A stretch of 22,390 bases of DNA, taken from a virus. Shown piece by piece: positions 14,621 through 20,693 of the stretch. The stretch is taken from positions 1 through 22,390 of IMG/VR virus record IMGVR_UViG_3300027637_000005; one strand, 5' to 3'. A model generated the notes under the pieces. The model ran no database searches, was not told where the DNA came from, and was given only the letters and a program-made list of their open reading frames with translations. Each line of letters starts with the position of its first letter. The stretch's first letter is position 1. The position numbers and the translations under genes are program-made.

Positions 14621-14916
14621 GATTGATCTTCCGTCTCGGTGGACCACACGATGATCGTGCGGTGGTCGTTGTCCGGATCGGGCACCGCTGTGAACTGCGG
14701 TTTTCCTTCCGGAGAGGGGTCGGAGAGTGGGGGAGGGGAGGGGTCGTCTGTATCCTGCACGGACTTGAGAGGGCGCCCGATGTACCAGGGGAGCCAGACA
14801 GCCGCCCCGCCCCAGAGGAGGAGCCTCCCGGCGGTGGGGAAGGCGGCCAGCAGCACCGCCAGGATCCCCACCGCCAGCACCACCAGGAAGCACCCGGCGG
14901 CCAGCTTGCTGGGCAT
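14617..14916 (-). CDS. Membrane protein with Pro-rich cytoplasmic tail (99 aa)
   Basis: Two hydrophobic helices (residues about 4-27 and 31-46, reading AAGCFLVVLAVGILAVLLAA and RLLLWGGAAVWLPWYIG) are followed by a polar, Pro/Asp-rich tail (about 52-99) ending TEDQS. Start ATG overlaps the upstream stop by one base. Two segments plus a soluble tail suggest a hairpin anchor. Unknown function. Confidence 0.75.
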   Translation of the reverse strand: MPSKLAAGCFLVVLAVGILAVLLAAFPTAGRLLLWGGAAVWLPWYIGRPLKSVQDTDDPSPPPLSDPSPEGKPQFTAVPDPDNDHRTIIVWSTETEDQS

Positions 14917-15419
14917 CACAGGGCCCCGTACACGGTCTCGCCAAGCCAGTTGGCCGCCTGGGCGAGCGGTACCGCCGTGAGGCCTGCGATCCCGGCGGAG
15001 GTGCCCAGGCAGGCACCACACCAGACGCCCGTCTTCACGTCCGGACCGCACTTGCGGAACTTGATCACCGCCAGGACGATGCCGGTCAGCAGTAGGACCA
15101 TGGCTGTTCCCTGGGTGGTGAGCGGCAGGTAGTTGCCCCGGCTGCTCACCCCCGCGTCGGCCCCGACGCCGATCCACAGAGCCGCGTCACCGAGCCAGTT
15201 CGAGACCCAGAGAACCGCGTCGAAGAGCCACCCGATGAGACCCGCCACTGACAGGGTGGCGAGGGCTCCGTACGCCCACCCGAAGGCGAACGGGATGAGA
15301 CCCACGATCGCGTCCTGGGGGCTGTTCCGGATGGAGCCGACACCCGGGTACCAGCGGATCAGGAAACGGGACAACAGCAGCAGTCCCACGGTCACCCCGC
15401 CCATCGTCGCGACGATCAC
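14916..15419 (-). CDS. Multi-pass membrane protein (167 aa)
   Basis: GTG start at 15419, GTGA overlap with the gene before. At least four hydrophobic segments: about 3-20, 37-70 (including FAFGWAYGALATLSVAGLIG), about 103-120, and about 130-165, the last with a WCGAC motif and Gly/Ala packing. Overlapping placement with the next membrane proteins suggests co-translation of one membrane assembly. No known family; a role like the small Spd spread proteins of Streptomyces plasmids is possible but only by analogy of context. Confidence 0.75.
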   Translation of the reverse strand: MIVATMGGVTVGLLLLSRFLIRWYPGVGSIRNSPQDAIVGLIPFAFGWAYGALATLSVAGLIGWLFDAVLWVSNWLGDAALWIGVGADAGVSSRGNYLPLTTQGTAMVLLLTGIVLAVIKFRKCGPDVKTGVWCGACLGTSAGIAGLTAVPLAQAANWLGETVYGAL

Positions 15420-16126
15420 GGTCCTACCCCCTTCTGCGCCTTGTCGACGTCACGCCGGGCGTTCGTGGCCCGGTCCTGCCCCCAGCCGTACTCGGCCCGG
15501 AGTGCACGCATGGAGGTACGCCCCCCGTTGCGCCGGTCGGAGTCGAGTACGCACTCGGCGTCCGCACTCAGCCGCACCGGCTCTTCGAATGCGGGTGCAC
15601 TCGGGGGAAGTGCGGGTGCACTCGGCACCGCACTCTCCTTGGAGTACACCGTGCAGTCGGGTGCACCTGCGCACTCCGGGTGGGCCCAGACGCACCCCGG
15701 AGGGAGTGCACCCGCACTCGGCTCCTCGGGTGCACCGGGTACGTCCTCGGGTGCGGGTGCACTCGGCTCCGGGTGCGGCTTCACCGACTGCACCTGGGTC
15801 CGGAACAGGTAGTGGATGCGCCACAGTACGAGGGGTGCGAGTGCACCCACCGCACTGATCAGGCCCCAGTGCACCGGGAGTACGCCGGCCGTCACCAGAT
15901 GCGAAGCCACGTTCATGACGACCATGGCGACCACGGCGGCCAGTACGTCCCGGTGCACCTGGAGTGCACGGATCACGTACAGGTCGAGTGCACCCGGTAC
16001 GGATGCGGCGACGAACCAGTGCACCCCGGTCGCCGTGGCGAGGGTGTACTCCGCGTGGGCGGTCCCGATGAGGGTGCACCCGAGTGCACCCCACAGGATC
16101 CAGTCGGTCCGGGTGCGCGCACTCAT
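15416..16126 (-). CDS. Multi-pass membrane protein, SpdB/DUF2637-like layout (236 aa)
   Basis: Start at ATG 16126 by ATGA overlap with the previous gene. Four membrane segments fill residues about 8-125, with ASVPGALDLYVIRALQVHRD after the second; this resembles the P-x-x-x-D-x-x-V pattern of DUF2637-type proteins in Streptomyces plasmids and integrative elements. Residues about 127-190 are a low-complexity Pro/Ala/Glu region with SAPA repeats; residues about 195-236 look like a small basic HTH-type tail (GGRTSMRALRAEYGWGQDRA). Half of the GTGCAC array lies in this gene. Spread proteins bind DNA and membrane during mycelial plasmid transfer. Family call is tentative. Confidence 0.6.
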   Translation of the reverse strand: MSARTRTDWILWGALGCTLIGTAHAEYTLATATGVHWFVAASVPGALDLYVIRALQVHRDVLAAVVAMVVMNVASHLVTAGVLPVHWGLISAVGALAPLVLWRIHYLFRTQVQSVKPHPEPSAPAPEDVPGAPEEPSAGALPPGCVWAHPECAGAPDCTVYSKESAVPSAPALPPSAPAFEEPVRLSADAECVLDSDRRNGGRTSMRALRAEYGWGQDRATNARRDVDKAQKGVGP

Positions 16127-16428
16127 GGCGCACTCGGCAGGGTGATCCGGGGGGTGCGCGTCCGGGTGCAGGTGCACCTGTACTCGGTGCACCCGTCTTC
16201 ATCGTGCACTCCAGCCGGGTGCGCGCACCTGATGCACTTCACCCCGGACGCACTCGCCTCCCGCTCGCTCCGGGTGCAGGTGCATCCGTCGTGAGTGCAC
16301 CCAGAGTGCAGGTGCACTCCGGCGGAGTGCGTGCACTCGGTGCACTGCGGTCCCCAGACCGACTCCACGGTCTCACCGGGTGCGGGTGCACTCGTCACAG
16401 GTGCGGGTGCACTCGTCGGCGGGTGCAC
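15502..16428. repeat. Array of 25 GTGCAC sites (GGGTGCACTC / GAGTGCACCC)
   Basis: GTGCAC starts at 15502, 15595, 15616, 15661, 15706, 15730, 15757, 15841, 15869, 15953, 15964, 15988, 16019, 16074, 16084, 16172, 16187, 16204, 16295, 16312, 16331, 16340, 16386, 16407 and 16423. The usual context is GGGTGCACTCG or its complement, in both orientations, with irregular spacing. Many partial sites (GTGCGGGTGC, CGCACTC) lie between. By eye only a handful of GTGCAC occur in the other 21 kb. The sites are read in all three codon frames of the two host genes, including inside a membrane helix, so a codon or peptide repeat alone does not explain them. Confidence 0.9.
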
Positions 16429-16560
16429 CGGGTCGCCGGCGATGTACCGGGCGAACACCTTCGCCAAGGCGATGACGTCGGGTGCCGACTCCATCTGCCA
16501 GCCGACACCCCAGCGGGCGGCGGCGTTCAGGGCGTGGGCCCTGATCTCTTCGGGGGTCAT
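16123..16560 (-). CDS. Protein with two tandem Cys/His-rich repeats (145 aa)
   Basis: Residues 1-45 are a helical domain (MTPEEIRAHALNAAARWGVG and ALAKVFARYI), followed by a SAPAP-rich linker (about 48-62). Then two 25-residue repeats occur at 73-97 and 109-133 of the form C-x2-C-x-H-x2-A-G-V-H-x3-G-C-x4-C-x-C-x-R. The Cys and His spacing suggests each repeat binds zinc. ATGA overlap with the nuclease gene before (16557-16560). Ten of the GTGCAC sites lie in this gene, so part of the peptide repetition may come from the DNA array. A DNA-binding role, perhaps at the array, is an attractive but untested idea. Not a family I can name. Confidence 0.75.
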   Translation of the reverse strand: MTPEEIRAHALNAAARWGVGWQMESAPDVIALAKVFARYIAGDPVHPPTSAPAPVTSAPAPGETVESVWGPQCTECTHSAGVHLHSGCTHDGCTCTRSEREASASGVKCIRCAHPAGVHDEDGCTEYRCTCTRTRTPRITLPSAP

Positions 16561-16967
16561 GACTCGTTCCTCTCAGGCTCCCAGGCAACCCAGTCCTTAG
16601 GACCGGGTCCGGTGAGCATGCGGAAATGAGGCCGGACGCGTCCGGTGTCCTCGTCCGTCGCCCGGAAGGCGACCAGCGGTACGGCACCGGCCCGCGTGGC
16701 CAGGTCCTGTACGCGCTGGCGGTCCGCCGGGCTGATGTTGGGGCGGGAGATCTTGCACTGGATGAACAGCAGGACGGGCCATTCATCCTCCGGCACCCGA
16801 GGGCCCACGGCCACGATGTCGACGGCACCCCGGGACCCGGAGGACCGCAGACACTCGTAGCCGAACCCGGAACCCCACCGCTCCGGCCGGGTACCCGCCA
16901 GGTAGTGCATGACGTCGAGTTCGAAGTTGGCGCCCTGGCGGGTCGTGTTCCTAGCCACGGCTGCCAC
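16557..16967 (-). CDS. Hjc-like PD-(D/E)XK nuclease
   Basis: 136 residues from GTG 16967; GTG 16958 (133 aa) is an equally possible start because neither has a strong ribosome binding site. Motifs of the Holliday-junction resolvase (Hjc) type: GANFELDVMHYL with E16, then ECLRSSGSRGAVDIVAV with R41, S43-S44 and D50, and LLFIQCKIS with Q70-C-K72, followed by a helix that packs on the core. The acidic residue usual before x-K is Q here, which occurs in some members. Likely resolves recombination or replication intermediates before packaging. It overlaps the 30-aa gene upstream and is ATGA-coupled to the Cys-rich gene downstream. Confidence 0.75.
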   Translation of the reverse strand: MAAVARNTTRQGANFELDVMHYLAGTRPERWGSGFGYECLRSSGSRGAVDIVAVGPRVPEDEWPVLLFIQCKISRPNISPADRQRVQDLATRAGAVPLVAFRATDEDTGRVRPHFRMLTGPGPKDWVAWEPERNES

Positions 16968-17043
16968 GTCCGAAGTACCAGCCGAACACGGCGCCCAGGA
17001 GGAACGACCACGTTCCGGCCAGGGCCAGGGCGAGGGCGAGCAT
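16951..17043 (-). CDS. Micro-protein with one membrane helix (30 aa)
   Basis: Begins MLALALALAGTWSFLLGAVF and ends GWYFGRGSRG. ATG overlaps the upstream stop by one base (TGATG), with AAGGAGG 10 nt upstream. One hydrophobic helix with a basic C-terminus. It overlaps the first codons of the nuclease in another frame. Very short, so coding status rests on the coupling and on the ribosome binding site. Confidence 0.5.
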   Translation of the reverse strand: MLALALALAGTWSFLLGAVFGWYFGRGSRG

Positions 17044-17168
17044 CACTTGTCGTCCTCCTTCTTGAGCTTGGCGATCCGGTTGGACATCCACGTGAGTGCG
17101 GCGATCGTGAGGAACCCGGTGATCAGGGCTCCGAAGAACGCGCCCACGACGTAGTCGTTGATGTACAT
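17043..17168 (-). CDS. Small single-helix membrane protein (41 aa)
   Basis: Begins MYINDYVVGAFFGALITGFL; one membrane helix (about 7-29) and a charged C-terminal tail ending KLKKEDDK. GGAAGGAGAG lies upstream of the ATG. It is the first gene after the tRNA-like element at 17195-17241 and is followed by another one-helix micro-protein. Unknown function. Confidence 0.7.
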   Translation of the reverse strand: MYINDYVVGAFFGALITGFLTIAALTWMSNRIAKLKKEDDK

Positions 17169-17194
17169 CGCGTTCTCTCCTTCCTTGTCGGGAG

Positions 17195-17241
17195 TGCCCC
17201 GGGCCCGATTCGATCGGGCACCGTCTCGGCGTTGCCGGGGC
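17195..17241 (-). ncRNA. tRNA-like acceptor/T-arm minihelix, copy 1
   Basis: On the minus strand GCCCCGG (17235-17241) pairs perfectly with CCGGGGC (17196-17202). The 17-nt T arm GCCCG-ATCGAAT-CGGGC (17203-17219) abuts the 3' half of that stem as in a tRNA, and an A stands at the discriminator position (17195). A 15-nt linker replaces the D and anticodon arms. There is no encoded CCA. It lies between the TAA of the gene ending at 17261 and the ribosome binding site of the gene starting at 17168. It could be an RNase P/RNase Z processing site or a decayed tRNA; a simple terminator is also possible. Confidence 0.5.
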
Positions 17242-17260
17242 TGTCTGGCTACGTGCTGAG

Positions 17261-17623
17261 TTAGTCCCACTCGTCGACAGTCAGGTTGTCGCCGCTCCAC
17301 AGCCGACCGGGGGCGATACACCCCGTCAGGTACTCCGCGCAGCCGTCGTAGGTTCGCGGACTGGTCAGCACCGCTCCGTACCATCCGGGCCAGTCCCGGA
17401 TGACCGACCAGCCGAAGTAAGCGGCGTAGCCGATGCGGTATACCTCCCGTCCGCCCAAACGCGGGTTGTCCCACGACATACGCAGAACGCGACGTCGGCC
17501 GGAGAGGTCATGGAAGCCGTCACGGGTGAGCGGCAGCATGGCCAACTCGTTACAGTGGACGGACACCGTTCCCGGTACGTCGAGGGGAACCTGACGTCCG
17601 TCTACGGTGATGGTGCGGGTCAT
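17261..17623 (-). CDS. Hypothetical protein (120 aa)
   Basis: Begins MTRTITVDGRQVPLDVPGTV; AAGGAG stands upstream of ATG 17623, and the longer upstream frame would run through the tRNA-like element. Trp/Tyr-rich middle (RIGYAAYFGWSVIRDWPGWY), two cysteines nearby (DGCAEYLTGC), acidic end. No membrane helix and no known motif. It is flanked on both sides by a tRNA-like element. Unknown role. Confidence 0.72.
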   Translation of the reverse strand: MTRTITVDGRQVPLDVPGTVSVHCNELAMLPLTRDGFHDLSGRRRVLRMSWDNPRLGGREVYRIGYAAYFGWSVIRDWPGWYGAVLTSPRTYDGCAEYLTGCIAPGRLWSGDNLTVDEWD

Positions 17624-17650
17624 ATCGTTCTCCTTCAGGTCTTGCGGGAG

Positions 17651-17692
17651 TGCCCCGGACGGGAGTCGAACCCGCCCTGCGACCATCGGGGC
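17651..17692 (-). ncRNA. tRNA-like acceptor/T-arm minihelix, copy 2
   Basis: On the minus strand GCCCCGA (17686-17692) pairs six of seven with CCGGGGC (17652-17658). A 17-nt T arm with the canonical loop, GCGGG-TTCGACT-CCCGT (17659-17675), is directly adjacent, and an A sits at the discriminator place (17651). The linker that replaces the D and anticodon arms is only 10 nt. The 3' flank CTCCCG is shared with copy 1. It begins 9 bp after the TAA of the gene ending at 17702. Its T loop matches every conserved tRNA position (G53, T54, T55, C56, A58, C61). Confidence 0.55.
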
Positions 17693-17701
17693 TGTTGTGC
17701 G

Positions 17702-17926
17702 TTAGGGGTTGATCACCCGCGCAACCCAAGCAGGGGCGTCGTCCAGGCTGAACCACAGCTTCTGCGTGCGTCCCTCCAGGCGCGCCACGTAGGTGACACC
17801 TACACCTGTAGGTACCACCAGAACTTCATCTACGAGACGACGTTCCGTGTCGGTGCCGCCCTCGAAGTTACGGAAACGGAGTGTCAGCCTGTGCAAGGCT
17901 TCGGTCTTGTAGCTCTTGACGGGCAT
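17702..17926 (-). CDS. Hypothetical protein (74 aa)
   Basis: Begins MPVKSYKTEALHRLTLRFRN; GAGGAGAAC precedes the ATG. Beta-rich with basic N-terminus and VVPTGVGVTYVARL in the middle. It is the first gene after the leftward promoter at 17976-18005, with a leader of about 45 nt. No known family. Being first after a strong promoter and just before the tRNA-like element, it may be produced early or constitutively. Confidence 0.72.
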   Translation of the reverse strand: MPVKSYKTEALHRLTLRFRNFEGGTDTERRLVDEVLVVPTGVGVTYVARLEGRTQKLWFSLDDAPAWVARVINP

Positions 17927-17975
17927 GTCGTTCTCCTCAGGTCTCCCGGACTACCGAACTTCACCTTGATGACTT

Positions 17976-18014
17976 ATCTAAACATCAAGGGGTGTGGACT
18001 GTCAACCCGAGACA
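17976..18014 (-). promoter_or_regulatory. Leftward promoter P1 with TGTC-N7-GACA operator
   Basis: Perfect -35 TTGACA (18000-18005 on the minus strand), 18-nt spacer, -10-like TTAGAT (17976-17981). The palindrome TGTC-AACCCGA-GACA (18000-18014) covers the -35. The sequence matches promoter P2 near 21.87 kb across the -35, the palindrome and the region TTTAnnTAAGTCATCAAG. Arms CTTGATG / CATCAAG also flank the -10. The -35 lies across the helicase stop codon, so this is an internal promoter for the genes at 17.9 kb and leftward. Confidence 0.75.
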
Positions 18015-19657
18015 CGCCGGTCGAAGAACTTCGCCCCGAAGTGCAGGTCCAACGCCTGGGACAGCTCCCCCTTCGACATCTTGTCGGCGCCCGGGATCCT
18101 CAGCCGCTCCGCCAGCGCTACCTGCGCATCGGACGGCGGCCCCTTCCGCCACGCCGCCGTCTTGCGGGTGGAGAAGCCCCCGTAGAAGTCCTCCGAGACG
18201 GCCTCACCCCACGCCATGGCGGAGCCGAGATCCAGGCCGACGTAGTCGGAACGCTGCCACGGCTCCCGCCCCTTGGTGTCGGCGTGGCAGACGTCCCAGA
18301 GACCAGGTTCCCTGGACGGCCACAGGAACACGTAGCGCTCACCGCAGGAGATGTAGAGCACGCCCTTGGGTGTGGTCACCCACGCGTGGTCGCTGCCCGC
18401 GAAGAGGTCGACGTCCTTCACCTTCAGGGTGAAGGAGCCGGCCGTTCCCGGAACCAGGGAGTTGGACTCCGCTTCCTCCCGCTCCTGCGCTTCTGCCAGA
18501 GTCTCTCCCTCCTTCACCTCCTGAACGACGCCCGGCTCCAGGTCGATGAGGGTGCGCAACTTGTTGCTGGCGGACGCCCCCACGACGTCCAGAACGAGAG
18601 CCTTCGTCTTGCCCGGCCACGGTCGCAGGACCCTGCCCACCATCTGCACGTAGAGCGGCTGGGACTGAGTGGGCCGGGCGATGACAGCCACTTCCGCCCA
18701 CGGCGCGTCGAACCCCTCGGTCAGGACCATGCAGTTGGACAGGACCTGCACCCGGCCCGTACGGAAGTCGTCGAAGATGCGCCTGCGTTCGTCCCGGGGT
18801 GTCTCGCCGGAGATCACGGCCGTCTTCACCCCAGCCGTGTTCAGCTCCCCTGCGGTAGCTTCGGCGGTCTCCACGGTGGGCGTGAAGACGATCCCCCGGC
18901 GGTCCTTCGCGTACTCCTGGTAGGCCGCTGCGATCGGCCGGTGGGCCTCCGACTCCATGAGCGCCCGTCCCAGGTCTCCCGCCTGGTAGTCGCCACGGGA
19001 CGTCTTCACGTCCGCCATGTCGACGCCCCACAGGTTGACCTGCTTCGCCTCCACGTCCGTCAGGTAGTTCTTCGACATCATCCACAGGACCGACTTGGAG
19101 TAGACGACGTCGTCCCACACCTTGCCCAGGCCGACCCGGTCACCACGGGCCATGGTGGCCGTGACACCGAGCTGAAGCACGTCGGGGAAGGCGTTGTAGA
19201 TCTTCTGATAGGACGCGGCGGCAGCGTGGTGGCACTCGTCGGTGATGATCAGGCCGACCTTCGGCCGGTCCGTGCCCTGATCCAGGAGAACCAGGTTGTT
19301 CAGCCGACGCTGAGAGGACAGCGTCTGCACACTGCACACCATGACGTCGGCCGTGATCTCGTTCTGGGTCGCCTTCACCTTCCCCACCGTGACGTCCTGC
19401 GGCAGCACGGCCCGGAGCTTGGCGATCGCCTGGTCCACCAGCTCGTCCCGGTGGGCGAGGATGATGACGCGGGAGCCGTACGCCTTCAGGGCGGCTCCAT
19501 CCCGCTTCCGCCACTCCTTCACGAGGGCCGAGAACACCACGGTCTTGCCAGCGCCCGTGGGCAGCACGATGGCGGGCCGGCGCACACCCTCGGCCCACGC
19601 GCTGAACACCGCGTCGATCGCCTCGCGCTGGTAGTCACGCAGCTTGATCTCAGTCAT
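18002..19657 (-). CDS. DECH-box SF2 DNA helicase
   Basis: 551 residues. Motif I PTGAGKT (33-39), motif II DECH (140-143), motif III TAT (166-168), motif IV-V region VLSNCMVLTEGFDAPW, motif VI QMVGRVLRPWPGK. The layout is of the RecG/UvrB-like, Type III Res-related SF2 helicases common in phages. The N-terminal RDYQREAID is the usual start of such proteins. After the helicase core (about 370 residues) there is a long C-terminal region (about 380-551) with an acidic linker and a Lsr2/SAP-like end (VALAERLRIPGADKMSKGEL). It probably remodels replication forks or recombination intermediates. Start chosen at ATG 19657, which overlaps the upstream stop by 8 bp. Confidence 0.88.
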   Translation of the reverse strand: MTEIKLRDYQREAIDAVFSAWAEGVRRPAIVLPTGAGKTVVFSALVKEWRKRDGAALKAYGSRVIILAHRDELVDQAIAKLRAVLPQDVTVGKVKATQNEITADVMVCSVQTLSSQRRLNNLVLLDQGTDRPKVGLIITDECHHAAAASYQKIYNAFPDVLQLGVTATMARGDRVGLGKVWDDVVYSKSVLWMMSKNYLTDVEAKQVNLWGVDMADVKTSRGDYQAGDLGRALMESEAHRPIAAAYQEYAKDRRGIVFTPTVETAEATAGELNTAGVKTAVISGETPRDERRRIFDDFRTGRVQVLSNCMVLTEGFDAPWAEVAVIARPTQSQPLYVQMVGRVLRPWPGKTKALVLDVVGASASNKLRTLIDLEPGVVQEVKEGETLAEAQEREEAESNSLVPGTAGSFTLKVKDVDLFAGSDHAWVTTPKGVLYISCGERYVFLWPSREPGLWDVCHADTKGREPWQRSDYVGLDLGSAMAWGEAVSEDFYGGFSTRKTAAWRKGPPSDAQVALAERLRIPGADKMSKGELSQALDLHFGAKFFDRRVSG

Positions 19658-19874
19658 CGGTCGTCTCGTCTCCGGTCGGTACGTCGTAGGGCGGACCGAA
19701 CCCGCCCTGGGGGCTGCATGCGGACGGGTGCTGACGCCGGAACTGCGTCCACAGATCGGCAATCAGGGTGTCCTGAACAGCCTGGGGGGCGTCGGCCGGC
19801 ATCGTGATGAAGCTGTACGCCACGTCCCCGCCCGGCAGCAGACCGGTGATCGCGTAGTCCTTGAGCCGGATCAC
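19650..19874 (-). CDS. Hypothetical protein (74 aa)
   Basis: GTG start at 19874 by GTGA overlap (19871-19874); its end overlaps the helicase start by 8 bp. Starts IRLKDYAITGLLPGGDVAYS after the initiator, followed by a helix (AVQDTLIADLWTQFRRQHP) and an acidic disordered tail ending DETTDD. Tight overlap with the helicase suggests joint expression. Unknown function. Confidence 0.7.
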   Translation of the reverse strand: MIRLKDYAITGLLPGGDVAYSFITMPADAPQAVQDTLIADLWTQFRRQHPSACSPQGGFGPPYDVPTGDETTDD

Positions 19875-20236
19875 AGCGGGTCCAGCCCCAGCAGGGCGCG
19901 CACGGCGTTCGCCAGTTCAAGACGTCGGTTCACCCACGGTCCCGGGTAGATGTTGATCCCCTGCTCCCTCAGGAACTGGAACGCGGCGCCCTCCCGAACG
20001 CTCCAGGCGTACTGAGCCTCGGTCTCGAAGCGGTCCGCCGTTGTGTAGTCGCTCTCCCGCTGCGTGTCCTTACGGAACCGCAGCGGTCGAAGGCTTGCCG
20101 TGTGCTCCATCTCGATCCACACCCGGTTGATCTTCACCACGCGGGCCATGTAGTCGGGCGAGTAGCCGGAGTAGGTACGGATGTGGACGACATCGCCCAC
20201 CTTCAAGTCATCGAGACCCGGTCGCTGGTCGCTCAT
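19871..20236 (-). CDS. Hypothetical protein with KOW/SH3-like start (121 aa)
   Basis: Begins MSDQRPGLDDLKVGDVVHIR, and the strand pattern DLKVGDVVHIR...DYMARVVKINRVWIEME suggests a small beta barrel at residues 9-50. The C-terminal half (AAFQFLREQGINIYPGPWVN) is helical and basic. TGATG overlap with the Cys-motif gene before it. Could be a nucleic-acid-associated protein, but no family is recognised. Confidence 0.72.
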   Translation of the reverse strand: MSDQRPGLDDLKVGDVVHIRTYSGYSPDYMARVVKINRVWIEMEHTASLRPLRFRKDTQRESDYTTADRFETEAQYAWSVREGAAFQFLREQGINIYPGPWVNRRLELANAVRALLGLDPL

Positions 20237-20367
20237 CACTTCTTCTCCTGCTTCGGGAACGGGTACTTCGCCAGGTGCTTCTTCAGCTCCGCCGTCTGCG
20301 CCGACATGGCCGGGTGTCGGCCCATGCCGCACAGATTGCACGTCTTGGGGTCGTGGGACTGGGTCAT
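20236..20367 (-). CDS. Micro-protein with CxxC-H motif (43 aa)
   Basis: Begins MTQSHDPKTCNLCGMGRHPA; ATGA overlap with the gene before (20364-20367). One C-x2-C followed by H (C10, C13, H18) with an upstream H5 gives a plausible small zinc site. The rest is a Lys-rich helix ending FPKQEKK; those last codons form a ribosome binding site for the next gene. Unknown function. Confidence 0.65.
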   Translation of the reverse strand: MTQSHDPKTCNLCGMGRHPAMSAQTAELKKHLAKYPFPKQEKK

Positions 20368-20693
20368 GAGCGGGTACCTTTCGGCTTGATCCAGTAAGAC
20401 AGGTCGTCGTTGAAGTACTGGGCCACGAGGCGGGCCAGATTCCGGGAGTTCTTGCGGAAGGGGCCGGGGCCAACGAGCTGGATACCCCGGCTCGCCAGGT
20501 AATCCCGGTAGCCGTCCCGCTCACGCACCACGGTCGCGTACCGCCGGGCATCCTTGGCCCTGCCGTACAGGCGGGACCACGTCACGCAGTACTTGCAACG
20601 GCACTTGTAGACGTTGTAGGCCTGGGGCCCGCAGTGGTCCACGGTCGGGGGGAGTTCCACCGGATCGGCGAACACTTCCTTCGACCGGTTCAC
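20364..20693 (-). CDS. Hypothetical zinc-motif protein (109 aa)
   Basis: GTG start at 20693, GTGA overlap with the LuxR-type gene. Residues 19-40 read DHCGPQAYNVYKCRCKYCVT plus WSRLYGRAK; C21, C31, C33 and C36 have the pattern of the small HCG-x-Y-x-C-R-C-x2-C proteins common in actinophages and actinomycetes. The remainder is basic and helical (ARLVAQYFNDDL). A DNA-binding or nuclease-accessory role is likely by analogy, not proven. Confidence 0.75.
   Translation of the reverse strand: MNRSKEVFADPVELPPTVDHCGPQAYNVYKCRCKYCVTWSRLYGRAKDARRYATVVRERDGYRDYLASRGIQLVGPGPFRKNSRNLARLVAQYFNDDLSYWIKPKGTRS

Noticed and set aside
15502-16428. CRISPR array or coding minisatellite
   Set aside because: Repeat unit is only 6-10 bp, spacing is irregular, both orientations occur and reading frame changes, which fits neither.
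17195-17692. Complete tRNA genes
   Set aside because: Acceptor stem and T arm are present but there is no room for D and anticodon arms, so no full tRNA can be drawn.
17510-19807. Long plus-strand open frame (over 700 codons) opposite the helicase
   Set aside because: Antisense shadow of the DECH helicase and of several small genes; it crosses promoter P1 and a tRNA-like element.
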